Shown: in pieces, positions 24,840 through 36,444 of the stretch
Layout of the letters: the number at the start of each line of letters is the position of its first letter
Position numbering within the stretch: position 1 is the stretch's first letter
Assembly (NCBI GenBank): GCA_039881145.1
Contig: JAYKKI010000008.1
Coordinates: 35,859,001-35,923,000, forward strand
From: Druceiella hillmani
Lineage: Eukaryota; Arthropoda; Insecta; Lepidoptera; Hepialidae
Length of the DNA: 64,000 bases
Direction of reading: 5' to 3'
Notes under the pieces: generated by a model
Told to the model about the DNA's origin: nothing
Database searches by the model: none
The model's input: only the letters and a program-made list of their open reading frames with translations
Translations under genes and position numbers: made by a program

Positions 24840-26889
24840 ATTTGATGATTCGTGAAAGCTTCCTATGGAGAAGAAGAACTTCTAAGGCACCTCGAAAAAC
24901 CATTTCACGAAATGGATTTCACGCATAATAAATGCGACACTAGTTTGAATTCAATGAATTTCGTTTGAAATATAGAATTTTGCTCAAAAAAATTAATGCG
25001 TTGAATGGCGAAAAGAAATAAATTGTATCTAAAATTAAATTCCTGCATATAGGAATACTACGTTAATAAAAATGTTTGATATTATTTCATAATATTGCTA
25101 TATCATCTTGGAAGCAAACCTAATTTTTTTGTTTTTGTCCATTATTTTTCATTTTGCTATTAACCATTCTATTATTTTATTTTATGTATGAAAATATTAT
25201 GGCATCGACAGGAAAAGTGACAGAGAAAAACAAATGGAGTGAGGTAAAAGTATTATGATGTTATTAAGCAAGGTTACAAAATTTCAAGGTTGAAAGTTTA
25301 CAAAATTTCTTCGTGTAGTGTTAATTTTTAAATTAATTTTTTTGTAAGTAAAACCTACCTAAGTTCATGCAAGAATACATAAATAAAAAGGAACTAGTTG
25401 CTAGAAAGAGCTAATTACTCCTTGCCCTGGCCTACAGACACTGTTACGTAAACTGTCTTAAGAATTACATTCACGAAATAATTAGTACTACTTCGCCACT
25501 TGTTATTATTTTAGGTAGATCGGGCTTGAAATAATAAAACCATTACATCATTACATTAATCTTGCATAAATTTACTCATACTATATTTAACTTATATATT
25601 GTATATTAACGTAATTATATACAATTATATAAAGAAAATTTCTTAAGAACTATTTCTTGCCTATAATACACGTACACTATATTTACATTTTTTAAACCGA
25701 CTAAATAAAGTATGAATCTTTGGAATCTCCAGGCGGTCAGGTCAGCAAAAGTTGGGACTACTTGTATTCAATTTAAAACTATTAAAAAACCTTATTGAAA
25801 CAGATCACAGGTAAAGATCGCATTACGTAGCAATGGTACTCGCATAAATTCCTGCTGCACTAGTAAACCAGCTTCATGCTTTGAGAAAGAAGTCGAAATA
25901 TTCTGTTTAAATTATCTTATGAGCCGCTATAATACCCGTGAACTGAGATGAAAAATTATTATTTGTTATCTAACTTATCAAAACTAAATAAAAACACAAA
26001 ATAAAATCAAAAATGTTAATAGAGTACTACCTTTCGTTTGAACATATGTAAATACTCCGGTAAATATCGATTGTTCTGTCAACACTTGTTTGTTCGTTAC
26101 CATTAAAATAGTTCACCAATTAAAACGCTAGTCATTAAATATCCGAGTCTTTTAATTTATTTATAACTTATTGTGGAACTTCAAGACAATATCATAGACA
26201 ATTATTGTTTTCCTCACTTAATTGGACGTTTTATATAAAGGCAAAGTTTCAAGAAAAGAGAAAGGAATATGGCCTGGCTTGTGAGATATTTTTGAATGAT
26301 ACAACTAATCTACATTTGCTTCTACATTTTGTATTTATATATATTAGAACACTTAAATCGACCAAGTTATTTGCGACAAAGTTATCTTCGCAATCAGCAA
26401 CAACAAGGCTAGCTACGTCTTTTAATTTAAAGACTATATCTCTTTAATTTTGGTCATTCTACTCGATCGAAATAATTTTGCATTCAAATACTTATTTAAT
26501 GGCATCATTATTTTTTTATATTTGTTACTAACATGGTCAAAAATGTGGAAAGTGTGCAATGTTGACTCATTACTTATCAATTTCAGTGTAGTATCTCGCG
26601 AGGAAGACGCCATATTAAAAGAAATCAGTACTTATTTTCAATTGAATTTAAAAAAGTGTCTTGAACCATAATACATTTGATGGGGTCCGTGTAAAGAAAT
26701 TTTTAATCTCCAAATTCAGTGTACTACAAAAAAAATTACGTCTTCCAGTAAAATTTCATCGAAATAGGTCTTCTAATTGACAGAGCGATATACAAACAAA
26801 CACACAATTATGACAACATTAAAAGGCTTTTGTTTTGGCAACCAAAGCAAAGTAGTCAATAAAAATATAAAATTAAGTTAGATTTTTTT
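24840..26889. other. AT-rich DNA with one possible repeat fragment
   Basis: TAAAATTTCATCGAAATAGG and ACAAACAAACACACAAT at 26745-26815 resemble the tail of repeats common in Lepidoptera (AAATTTCATC.AAATC...ACAAACAAACACACAA). Everything else is unrecognised. Frames at 26205-26671 are AT-rich and have no domain. Confidence 0.35.
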
Positions 26890-27440
26890 AGAATAACAGC
26901 GTTGTCTGCTTTTCTTGCAAATTCTAAGTTATTCGATAGGATAACACACTACAACTCCATTGCTTCCAAAGAAACATCACGTAAAAGTGAAGCTCATAAT
27001 ATTCATACATTTTTAAAGAAAAATATTGAAAGCCATCGTAAATTTTATGCATTATTCAAGTGCGCAATGTCCCCGCGAAGAAATATTCAAAGTCAAGAAA
27101 GTGCTCGACCTCGACCTAAAGCGGCACCTTCCGCCCTACGAAATGTCAATAATTAATGATTATAAACGCGTTAGTTCTAATATAGAGTTAGTTACATTAT
27201 CAACGATTCTCCTAAGTAGTCGACGATAATGAGGTCACAGCCAATCAATATTTTTATTTTGTAGCGCGTTTGACGTGCTTTGCTGAAAGTGGGGGTTGCG
27301 TAAGGCTGGCCTTAATGGCCGCAATATTTTTGTTAGGAGAGGGAAAATTGTATATTTTTTCGTGAGTATTTTTGGCATTTGGGCCTCGCGTTGTGCGATT
27401 GAATGGTGACGTTGGTCCGTTCGGTAGTGTGTATTCGTGT
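26890..27440. promoter_or_regulatory. GC-richer island, candidate regulatory region
   Basis: Successive words such as CGACCTCGACCTAAAGCGG, GGCTGGCCTTAATGGCCGC and GGGCCTCGCGTTGTGCG are unlike the flanks. Two short overlapping frames (26902-27156 and 27026-27229) have no recognisable protein. The patch could be a conserved non-coding element or an unannotated first exon. Confidence 0.25.
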
Positions 27441-27577
27441 CATCAATTTAGGTTAGATGTATGTAGTTTTCTTAGCGATTATTCAAAAGAAAATGTGAGA
27501 AAATATGTTTATTATTTCATGTTGAAAAGCTTTTTGGTTTAGTTTTAGAATGGTGGTCTTCTAAACTAGATAATACT

Positions 27578-27580
<3 letters not shown>

Positions 27581-27637
<57 letters not shown>

Positions 27638-27642
27638 TTATG

Positions 27643-27717
<75 letters not shown>
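27581..27717. repeat. (TA)n microsatellite
   Basis: Two long TA runs separated by a GTATTTATGTATATG break at 27633-27648. Confidence 0.97.
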
Positions 27718-27722
<5 letters not shown>

Positions 27723-28713
27723 CAATTAAAGAATCATTCGAATATCTCAGTGTTATTTTTAACAAGGTAATAAATTTAACACGCGGTCCATTACTACATT
27801 TAAAATACCTTCTTTCATTGCACAAGTTCCGAAATCTTAACGTAGTTGAGTGGAGTTTTCACATTTCCTCTAGGAAATTTAAAATTTATCTTTAGAATGT
27901 CTATCATTTATGTATGAAAGAAACTTAAAATTACCCTGACTGCTATGACTAAATAGGTTCAATTGACAGATTTTGGTCATTTACAAAGTAAATAAGATCA
28001 CTGATAACCCGTTTATACATTTATCACAACCATTTTTATAAGAAACCTCTTGACTTATTGAAATACTTGACCTTGAGATTTGACATACTAGTAGGAATAT
28101 TAACCGACACATATCTCAATAGGTAACACTGAAAAATATTGAAAGGAAAGGGGATGTCAAATTAAGCTTAAATAGTCGGAAAAGTATTTAAAATTTCCTA
28201 TGCAATGTGGGGTATTGCTTGAAGAAAGCAACTTTTTCACAATTTTAAGTATTAAATCTTGAATGATATACCAAAAAACACGCAAATAAAATATGTGATC
28301 CGTTATTTCCGAAACTATTGAACCTAAAATTTAACAGTGCAGCAGTATTTTTAATTTAAATAACAATATAGCAGTATTTTTAGAAACCTACGCAATGTTC
28401 GTGGAAGAAATGTAACTTTTTTGATTGTGGATATCTTAGTATTTTTATATTTTTACTATAATTTATATGAGAAACATATAAATTTATTTCATTATATTAT
28501 TAAATACTCTTTATTAAATATTAATTGTGCTAGGGATCATTACGATAAATTAAGTAATTTCACTTGAAATGCTGCACGAATATGATAACGATGTACGAAG
28601 CTGCGATATGCAAGGCAGTTTCGCGCTTGCTCGGTTTTCATCTTTATTTGTTCTTCTGTTTTTATTTTTAATAAATTCTATTTCGTCTAAGGTATGATAA
28701 AACGGTGAATGGG
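27718..28713. other. AT-rich DNA, nothing firm
   Basis: The phrase TAGCAGTATTTTTAG recurs loosely at 28330-28400. No gene signal. Confidence 0.5.
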
Positions 28714-28773
28714 AAAAATGTCAATTAATCCTTAATAATCTTCACTGGTTTTTAAGAATTAATTGACATTTTT
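28714..28773. repeat. Hairpin, 22 bp stem with one mismatch and 16 nt loop
   Basis: Left arm 28714-28735 and right arm 28752-28773 pair at 21 of 22 positions (core AAAAATGTCAATTAAT). The size fits a small-RNA precursor or a MITE end pair, but the AT-rich stem makes chance or MITE origin more likely. Confidence 0.85.
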
Positions 28774-28870
28774 AACACGCAAAATATTTTACGATTTAAA
28801 AAAATACGTACATAATGATAAAATAAAATAAAACCTGTCAGGTACGAATAAAATTAGCACTTCGAGTTTT

Positions 28871-28908
28871 CCGGGCATACATAGGCATATATGCCTATAT
28901 ACGCCCGG
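28871..28908. repeat. 38 bp palindrome with CCGGGC ends
   Basis: CCGGGCATACATAGGCATA pairs with its downstream half at 17 of 19 positions. ATATGCCTATATATGCCTAT follows immediately, so TATGCCTAT occurs several times within 60 bp. Confidence 0.9.
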
Positions 28909-29809
28909 AAATATGCCTATATATGCCTATTTATATAATATTTCTACCAATTGTTTATATCGTTTAATATTATTTTTCGCCTATTGAATGTATTAGAGTC
29001 TAGTATATTTTTCGCAGGCTTGAAAATATCATGAAGTTTAGAATTATTGTTATAATTTTTCTGTAAACTTTAGGAAAATTTATAATAATGCTTCTTTCAG
29101 AATTATATTACATGAAAGTCTAAGAATTATAAGTTTTGAGACCCTTGTTACTTTTGTTGTTGTTTTGAGACTCTCGTTCTTTGCACTACGTAAAAATAAA
29201 AATAAATATATTACATTGATTGCCTACTTCAAAATTTATATGTGAATAGTTAAAGAAGTATTAACGTTATCACTCCACTTAATTTAATTTTTTACGCCAA
29301 AACGGTTATTGAGAAAAATGTCTGTGATAAACGGACGGTCACTTATGTGATCTTCTAAAGTTCCCATTTTTCCCCTTTTGATATACGCAACCCTAAAAAT
29401 GAGAACACTTCACAGAAAAGCGTGAAATTGTGATAAAAAGAAAACGACGTTCACTATGAACATTATGACAAAAAACAGCGTGAATAAGACACCGTGAGAG
29501 GTAGCTCGAGTTGACAAAATGAAAAACTGTCCAGTAAAAAAATGCCAGATTACGAACATGTATAGACAGACGGATAAAATTATATACATTAACCTATTGA
29601 GACTTCCGACGTAGCAAAAAGAAATAATTCGTCTTAACGAAATAATTTTCCAATAAATATTTTATGAAATTTTATAGACAAATTAGACGGTTAGGTAGCC
29701 ACGGTTTTTATTCAACCATAAATTTACCATCCACTCGAACTGGCAATTATTATTATTGCAAAATAAAAAGGCAAGGAGAGGGAAGGTCGTAAAATGCATC
29801 GATTTGAAT

Positions 29810-30070
29810 TCGAAACATCTCTGAGGGCTTTAACTTTTTTTGTGATCTGGCGCGGCAATAAAGCGGGCGGGGTAGGCGGACGTCACGCCACAGACACAAT
29901 ATGGTACCAAATCGCCCTCGAGGAACGAGTGCGGCAAAATTTAATTATATCTTTTAAATTATATTAGAATTCGATTCGAAATGTTGTAAGTTTTGCCGAT
30001 GAAATTTGCATAGAAACTCGACCGCGGGCACGTGGACGAGTTTATGTTTTATTCATTTCGCATGTTGGGA
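29810..30070. promoter_or_regulatory. GC-rich island with octamer and E-box
   Basis: It contains GGCGCGGCAATAAAGCGGGC, a perfect POU octamer ATTTGCAT at 30004-30011, a CACGTG E-box at 30029-30034 and a TTTAATTATA core. No open frame of note. Regulatory role is inferred. Confidence 0.35.
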
Positions 30071-30277
30071 CAAACTTTAACTTCGTTTCGTAGATAGACG
30101 CTTAAACGTCAGAAGTTATCGAATGTAATATAATTTCAAATTTGGTTAGCTTTACTCGCTTCCCGTAAAGAATATTGGGCTGCTTTATATTGCTTAAAAA
30201 TAAGGGATGGAAAATTGCATATGAAAAAATGTGTGCGAGTAAATTAAGGAGGAAAACCAGTTTTGAAAACTCTGGTA

Positions 30278-30350
30278 TTGAATTTTTTTTTTAAATTTCA
30301 CTTTAATTGGACACTATTCAATTTAAGTGAAATTTTAAAAAAAATTTCAA
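30278..30350. repeat. Hairpin, 31 nt arms with 11 nt loop
   Basis: Arms 30278-30308 and 30320-30350 are inverted copies built around AAATTTCACTTTAATT, with a few mismatches and slippage in the T/A runs. Confidence 0.8.
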
Positions 30351-30406
30351 CATTTTCATTTTTCCTAAGGTGGGCGTAGACTTATTTTTCTCTTAATTTT
30401 TTTAGC

Positions 30407-30407
<1 letters not shown>

Positions 30408-30480
<73 letters not shown>
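30408..30480. repeat. (TA)n(TG)n compound microsatellite
   Basis: About 23 TA units run directly into about 13 TG units. Confidence 0.97.
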
Positions 30481-31319
30481 CAAAATAAATATATCTTATT
30501 TGCAGGATTTGGCCAATAAAAACGGCTATGGTTTTTTTAAAATTTGAAATGCTTATGTAAACGTGAGATGAGAAATTTTGTATGTTTTGATGAAATTATC
30601 GCAATTTCGTGTAGACAATTGTGTTCTGTTATGTCAAAAATTTTACATGAAATTTAATTCATTATGACTAAATATACTCCACTTTATGTAGTGATGTAAC
30701 TTGCCCACGGAATATTTTTATCGACCTTCTTAAATGGGCCTGGAAACATGTAATTTCATAGAAGAAAGAAATTCATTCATCTATCCTAATTGTTCAAACA
30801 ATAAACAGATTAAATATTGTAATTAACGGGTTTAATTACGAAAGAAGACAAATAGTGCATTTTATGGCATTTCGGAAGGTTTCAATGTATGTTTGTATGT
30901 ATATATATATATATATATATATATAACTGACTGTTACCCACTACTAACAAAAGTAGCAAGTCTTATCATATTGTCATAAATATATTCTGGGCAAAGAAGT
31001 ATAAGAAGAAGAAAAAATTAAGAAGAGTGGAATAATATTTATAATAAGAATAAATTTATGACAAATATTACAGGGATATGGGGGCGAATTTAATTATTTC
31101 ATTGATCATCACATTGATTGGAAGTGAATCAAGGAATATCTAGGATAATAAGGTAAAATTATAAAGGTAACTACATGTTCTAGGAACGAGATGATATCAA
31201 TAATTATTTCCGGAAAGATTGGGCAAAAACAAAGACATAAGAAAATTATTAGAACAATCAATGCTAGCTCAAGGGTAATGTAACAAGAAAAAGAATTAAG
31301 CAGAAGTGGCTTTGAAATC
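30481..31319. other. AT-rich DNA with a short (TA)n tract
   Basis: A (TA)n tract lies at 30899-30926. Nothing else is recognised. Confidence 0.5.
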
Positions 31320-31446
31320 TTAAGTGTATTGTACCATTGTTAGAGTCATATAACTTTTAATTGTTATATGACCCTAACAATGACAACCTTAAAAATAATA
31401 ACCTTAAGTGTATTGCACCATTGTTAAGGTCATATAACTTTTAATT
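31320..31446. repeat. Direct repeat of about 43 bp whose first copy is part of a hairpin
   Basis: Copy 1 (31320-31362) and copy 2 (31404-31446) share TTAAGTGTATTG and TCATATAACTTTTAATT, offset 84 bp. Copy 1 continues as a hairpin: arm 31335-31354, loop TTTTAATT, arm 31363-31382, 19 of 20 paired. Confidence 0.9.
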
Positions 31447-32109
31447 ATATTATCACATGGATGAATTATATTTAAAACAAGAAAATTACCTGACTTGCAA
31501 AAAAATTATTATGAATAGATAAATTAAATGATGCATGAAAGTATTAAAGGTTTGATTAATTGACTGAAATCGATGTACGTAACATAAGATAGTGAGATGT
31601 GTGTGGACTTGGACATCATAGATCCGTTTACAATCGTATTATAGAAAATATATTATTTTGTTTGAAGTAACTCTGATATGAAATAATTAGATACGTTTTT
31701 TCTGTGAATGATTTCAAAATTAAAACATATGTTATTATACTAAATCGATAGAATAGGTACCTACCTGGAATAAAATAAACTTATTAGGAATAAATAAAAC
31801 TTATTCTTAAGCATAAATCAAATTATGAAAGTTCCATTTAAGTATGTGCAACCTTTTAAACAGTAAAGGGTACATAATAATTTAACTAAATTATAAACAC
31901 GTCAGTATCACTTTACACAATATTGCCCAATAAATAATTTATACAGGTGTGAAAAGTAATCGATTGCCTACATCTCTTCATTTTATCAATGTAAGTTAAT
32001 CAAAATGTTTTTTTTCAGTAGCCACTATTATTTTTAGATTTAAAAAATTTGAGGGGGAAATACGCATTTCGATGTTTTGAAAACTGATATTTAGCAAAAA
32101 ACCTTAACA

Positions 32110-32153
<44 letters not shown>

Positions 32154-33891
32154 CATTTTTAATTAAATTTTGAGAAAAAAAAAACATTTTACTTCCCAAA
32201 GTTTACAGTAAGGGACGGTCCGTAGATAAATCCATATTTTATGTATCCTTCTAATTTATCTACGTATTTTTTTTAAATTTTATTTTTATTAAACTTAATT
32301 TGAAATTGTGACGTTGCTTGATGTCAGTATATTAAACTAACATACGGAAGAACAGAGACAAATTATTAGTGTTCCGTTTGTCACCATTCTCTTTCATCTA
32401 CCCAAAATTAAAAAGTTAGTATAGAACAATTTTATAGTACTCAAAAGTAAGAAGACGTTGTCGAGAAATGGATTATGACATATTAGGATTTTGATACATG
32501 GCAAACAGAATGATGTGAGTAAATGTTACTACAAAAGAACTTTTACCAAAATTTATGAACGAATTCATAATTTCTATCTGATAGACGAAGGCCGCCCAAA
32601 TAATTTTGGAGGTGGATCGCAATTTCGATTCTAAGATAGTCGATGGGCCACCTCATAGTACCCTGCAGTTAGATACGCAAAATAAACAAAACTTTAAATA
32701 ACACGGTTCAATGATACTTATGAAGAGGTATCTGAGCTTTTAATTTATCAATGTTAGGTGGCAAATTCGAGGCCGACAGTAAAATCAATTTTGAAATACG
32801 TTTCACGTTAAAAAAATGCAGTGCTTGTTTTTCACATAGCTGAGATAAGTATAAAACTTGTTCGTAGATATATGTTGAACCAGATCTGTTCAAAACTTGC
32901 AAAGCTACATCAGTCATTGGTGGAAAGTCTTCTTTTGGTACCAATTTCCAAAATTTTATGAATTTTTTTCGAAGATTGATGTTTAAGTAGGTATATATAT
33001 AATTTTAAAATTATGTGGTTTTGAATCTCGGTAATTTCTAACTGTATATTTCAAGAATGTTTCATTACTATATGAAAGGTAATAGAAAATGGGTTTATAT
33101 AAGCAAAATATGTTTTGAATCTGATACGGAATCTGTTCTCAAAAGAAAGCAGCAACACTTCCAATTTTGATATTTTGAAATATCAAGTGAAATGTTTCGT
33201 AATTTTCCTTTCATATCTACGAGAGTGGTAAAATATACAATATTATTGGTATCCAAATTTGTAAAAATGGTTTAGTTTTATTTTGAATCATTGGATCACA
33301 TTAAATAGGCAACGAACCGTCTTCTCTCTGCGGCTCTTTGTTGAGAATTTCCAAGTCCTCCGTAATATCGATTAAAAATGTAAGATCATATAACTACATT
33401 TCATTTTTAATAAATTTCTTTGAGCAAGTATTGTCGGTTTTTCTTCTAAAAAATCTATGAATTTGATGTTATTATTACCGTCATACGCATTTCCGAGAGT
33501 TCATGAAGTGCAGCAACTAACGAAACAATATATTAACAAAGATACACAGTGGCAATTAACGAAAAACCTTTCGAAAATAGCTTTCAAACCGTCTTAGTCT
33601 AAAATATCAGCACTAATTTAAAATTAACTCATCTAAACTACCTATTATGCAAATAACGGACATTGATGTTTTGTTTGTAAAATAGGTAATTAGTCATTCG
33701 TATACTATCTCGGTAGGTACTTACCTATTTGCTAGTTTTTACGTAACAAATCAATCAAATCAAACTCCAGAGGAACTACCAACTGTTTTACCGAATTACT
33801 AAATACTTTAATCAGAACACACAGACAATGATATAACGAATTAACTTAGTGTTTAAAGCGGTATAACGCGCGACGGTGGAAACGGTTATAT
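31447..33891. other. AT-rich DNA, no gene recognised
   Basis: It includes a (TA)n tract at 32112-32151 and a short inverted pair CGTAGATAAAT / ATTTATCTACG near 32220-32266. A minus-strand 78-codon frame (32708-32944) has no recognisable domain. Confidence 0.5.
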
Positions 33892-34065
33892 TCATTCAAA
33901 CTTTGTTCCGCGTTCAACCAATCGCATGGTAGCTGGCTGATGGCAAGCCAATTCAAATGCGTTGGCAGACCAATTGGTGGCCCGCGCGTCTAGGTTTAGA
34001 CAGCCTTGTGATAGAGTAACAACAGTTATAGCAGATAAAATTAAAAGCATTGAGAATTTGTTCAT
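33892..34065 (-). CDS. Candidate small secreted peptide, 57 aa, unknown family
   Basis: On the minus strand an ATG at 34065-34063 opens 57 codons ending at TGA (33894-33892). Residues 1-21 look like a classic signal peptide: MNK, then a hydrophobic run FSMLLILSAITVVTL and SQG before the first Cys. The predicted mature part is about 36 residues with two cysteines (positions 22 and 41), RATNWSANAFELACHQ in the middle and MRLVERGTKFE at the end. An ATTAAA polyadenylation-like word lies about 80 bp past the stop. A CTGCAGTGAC initiator-like word lies about 65 bp before the ATG. There is no clear TATA box and I do not recognise the family. The frame sits in a GC-richer patch of the kind that elsewhere in this window looks non-coding, so chance is possible. 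Confidence 0.35.
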   Translation of the reverse strand: MNKFSMLLILSAITVVTLSQGCLNLDARATNWSANAFELACHQPATMRLVERGTKFE

Positions 34066-34639
34066 AATCACCAATTGAGCAACGTCCGTCGCAGGATACA
34101 CGATTTGCTTCACTCCTTTATGTCACTGCAGCATTTACATTGGAAAACGAGCCTTAATGATCGATATAATTAACAATGTGATGTGTAATTAAGTTTTAGA
34201 AAAATATGATGCTTAAATCATATAATATAGAAACACGTATAATTTGTTGTTTTTTAAATTCATTATCACAAATAGGTCACATATCTTGACAAAAACTTAT
34301 CAAGACAATATTTAGGAATCTTTAGTTAACCGAATGCGAAGAAGTAATGTTTAATAAAATGGTATCTAATTTAAAATTCTGCGAACGACGATGATTTTGA
34401 GGAATCATAGTGACATTGGTAATAAAACCAACAAATTCCTGATAAGTTTAAAAAACATTTCAGTTTAATTTCGAGGTTTATCCCATTAAACACTTTACAA
34501 ATACACCAGAAGTCAATACTTACAAAACAGACAATCGAAACATTTTGTTGAGCCTATCTGATACATCATAACATTGGTGAAACTAATAAGTGGCTATTAT
34601 AAACTTCAGCATGTCAAACATCAAATGAATAAAATAAAA
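34066..34639. other. AT-rich flank of the candidate peptide gene
   Basis: If the peptide gene is real its promoter lies in the first 100-200 bp. No further feature is seen. Confidence 0.4.
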
Positions 34640-34920
34640 GCGGAAAGTAATTTCACCGGGGGCCGCCGTCGCTTGTCAATGTTTGATTTACCGTCGCCGC
34701 CTAGGCGCGCGCCTCGAAAAGCGCCGCCCATTCATTTTCCTCATTTTCTCAAATCGCACTCAATTATGTTTAGTGCCTATAACTGTTATTTCAGTTTAAA
34801 CAATAAATTAAATCTTAACGTTGAACGGAACGTACTTGGCGAAGTTCGAGTTGACAGGTGGGACGTGGCGCGGCGCCGCGCAAGACCTGGCGTCGAAAAT
34901 TAAAACGGAAATCAAGGGAT
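34640..34920. promoter_or_regulatory. GC-rich island, candidate conserved non-coding element
   Basis: Two very GC-rich blocks (CCGCCTAGGCGCGCGCCTCG, about 34700, and CGTGGCGCGGCGCCGCGCAAG, about 34865) flank an AT-rich core with a TTTAAACAATAAATTAAA run. TGACAGGTGGGAC (about 34852) combines a TGACAG homothorax/Meis-type word with a CAGGTG E-box. The 109-codon frame across it is low-complexity Pro/Arg text and unlikely to be coding. Confidence 0.35.
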
Positions 34921-36364
34921 AAACAGTTTTCCAAAGTTTCGTACAAACCCGAGTACAGAATTGTTTTTTTGTGATGAGTTTTCCTCTGAGATGAAAATTT
35001 AATCAATGTATATATTATATCTGCTAGACAAATTTTCAAGACATTCATCACTTAATTTTTATTCGCAACTAAATGAATAGTATAATCTTTACAAATTGCC
35101 CACCTGAAGCCGTTTGCATACAATCAAACCTCGTGATTAAAAATTTAAATAAAGTAGAAGTAATACTGCATCACGTAGTTTCACTTACTAGTGAATAAAA
35201 ATGAAGTGACAATGAATTTTTACAAAGTAGCCAAATAAGCCAAAAATATTCAACCTTTAGATTTCGTTTAAAAAGACGTTTAAGGTATACTGAGCAAAGA
35301 AGAGAAATAATCTTACGATATATAGACTCTCATCACTTTTCCTAATCAAATTGTGGTGTTTTTTTGTAATCGATGCATTTTTTAAGACAAAGCTATAAAT
35401 TATTTAACACGCAACTATATCTTATTCATCTACAATGTATATAGTAATACGCGAAGAGAAAACAGTGTTCCCCCTTTAAATATATTACGCGCATGGAGGA
35501 GTGTAGGATTTAGCATAGTTAAAGTTTATATAGAGAAGGAGTGCAAAAAGCTAAAATTTATATATATATATATGTTACGAACACATTAAAAGATTCATTG
35601 TTTATATTCATACTGTCAATGTCAAGCACATAATATTCTATGGTCAAACTATCGCACAGAGTCGAGATTGTCGCCAAAGAATTTTAAAATGTCAAATTGT
35701 TTGACCGAGTTTTGAACTGTAAATTTTGCGTGATTTTAAATATTCCTTTTACAATTTTAGTCTGTGGTATTTATAGTCTGTGGAGTGTATACCAAGGCAA
35801 AAAAACGTTTATTTTTTGTGCAATGGATATCTGTGTTTTATAAGTGAAATAAGTATAATAAAGTAAGCTTGCTTAATATATACCTGTTGCGAAAGACAAA
35901 ATCTGTCAGCTTGTTTAATTGACTTGTTCTTGCTTACCTATTAGTGTTTTCAACAAAGTGAGTAGGTATGTATATTACAGTCGAATTTCGACTACTGGAC
36001 GACCACTACTATGTGATTAAAATGTTTAATGATTTCAATATGCCTGTATTTATTAGCAATAAATTACATATTTATTCTCTTTTTTGTTAATATGCATGAC
36101 GTCTATTTCAACATTTTACGTTATTGTAAGGATTCTAATGTTTAATATAGTTTTTAAAGAAATTTTCAAGTGATATTATAGGTTGCAAAGTGTAAAAATG
36201 TACCAATGTTAAGAACACATAAATAATATATTTCGGTCTTCTAAGCTTCACTTTAACGTTCTACGTATCACCATATAGATTTTGTGATGAATGTGAGAAA
36301 TACAAAAAAAAATTTTAAATGAAATGTTTTATATATAGGTTGGTTTCCCAAATCTGGCGCGTAC
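34921..36364. other. AT-rich DNA, nothing recognised
   Basis: Only a short TA run near 35560-35573. No gene signal. Confidence 0.5.
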
Positions 36365-36444
36365 AATGCACTTACACATGTCATATGGGCAGCACATCAT
36401 CTGTGAATAGATATGCTGCCCATGTGACATGACGTAAACGCATT
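36365..36444. ncRNA. Pre-miRNA-like 80 nt hairpin (candidate)
   Basis: Left arm 36365-36397 and right arm 36411-36444 pair over about 33 bp around a 13 nt loop (36398-36410). The core CATGTCATATGGGCAGCA pairs with TGCTGCCCATGTGACATG, with a single U-G wobble in 18 positions. Outside the core there are a few mismatches and a one-base bulge, the pattern expected of a miRNA precursor. Strand is undetermined because either could fold. I recognise no known miRNA seed; a palindromic MITE is the main alternative. Confidence 0.4.

Noticed and set aside
26902..27229. Overlapping 84- and 67-codon frames
   Set aside because: Two competing frames over the same bases, neither with a recognisable protein.
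34574..34903. 109-codon plus-strand frame, Pro/Arg-rich in the middle
   Set aside because: No domain, low-complexity composition driven by a GC-rich island, and no convincing splice or promoter context.
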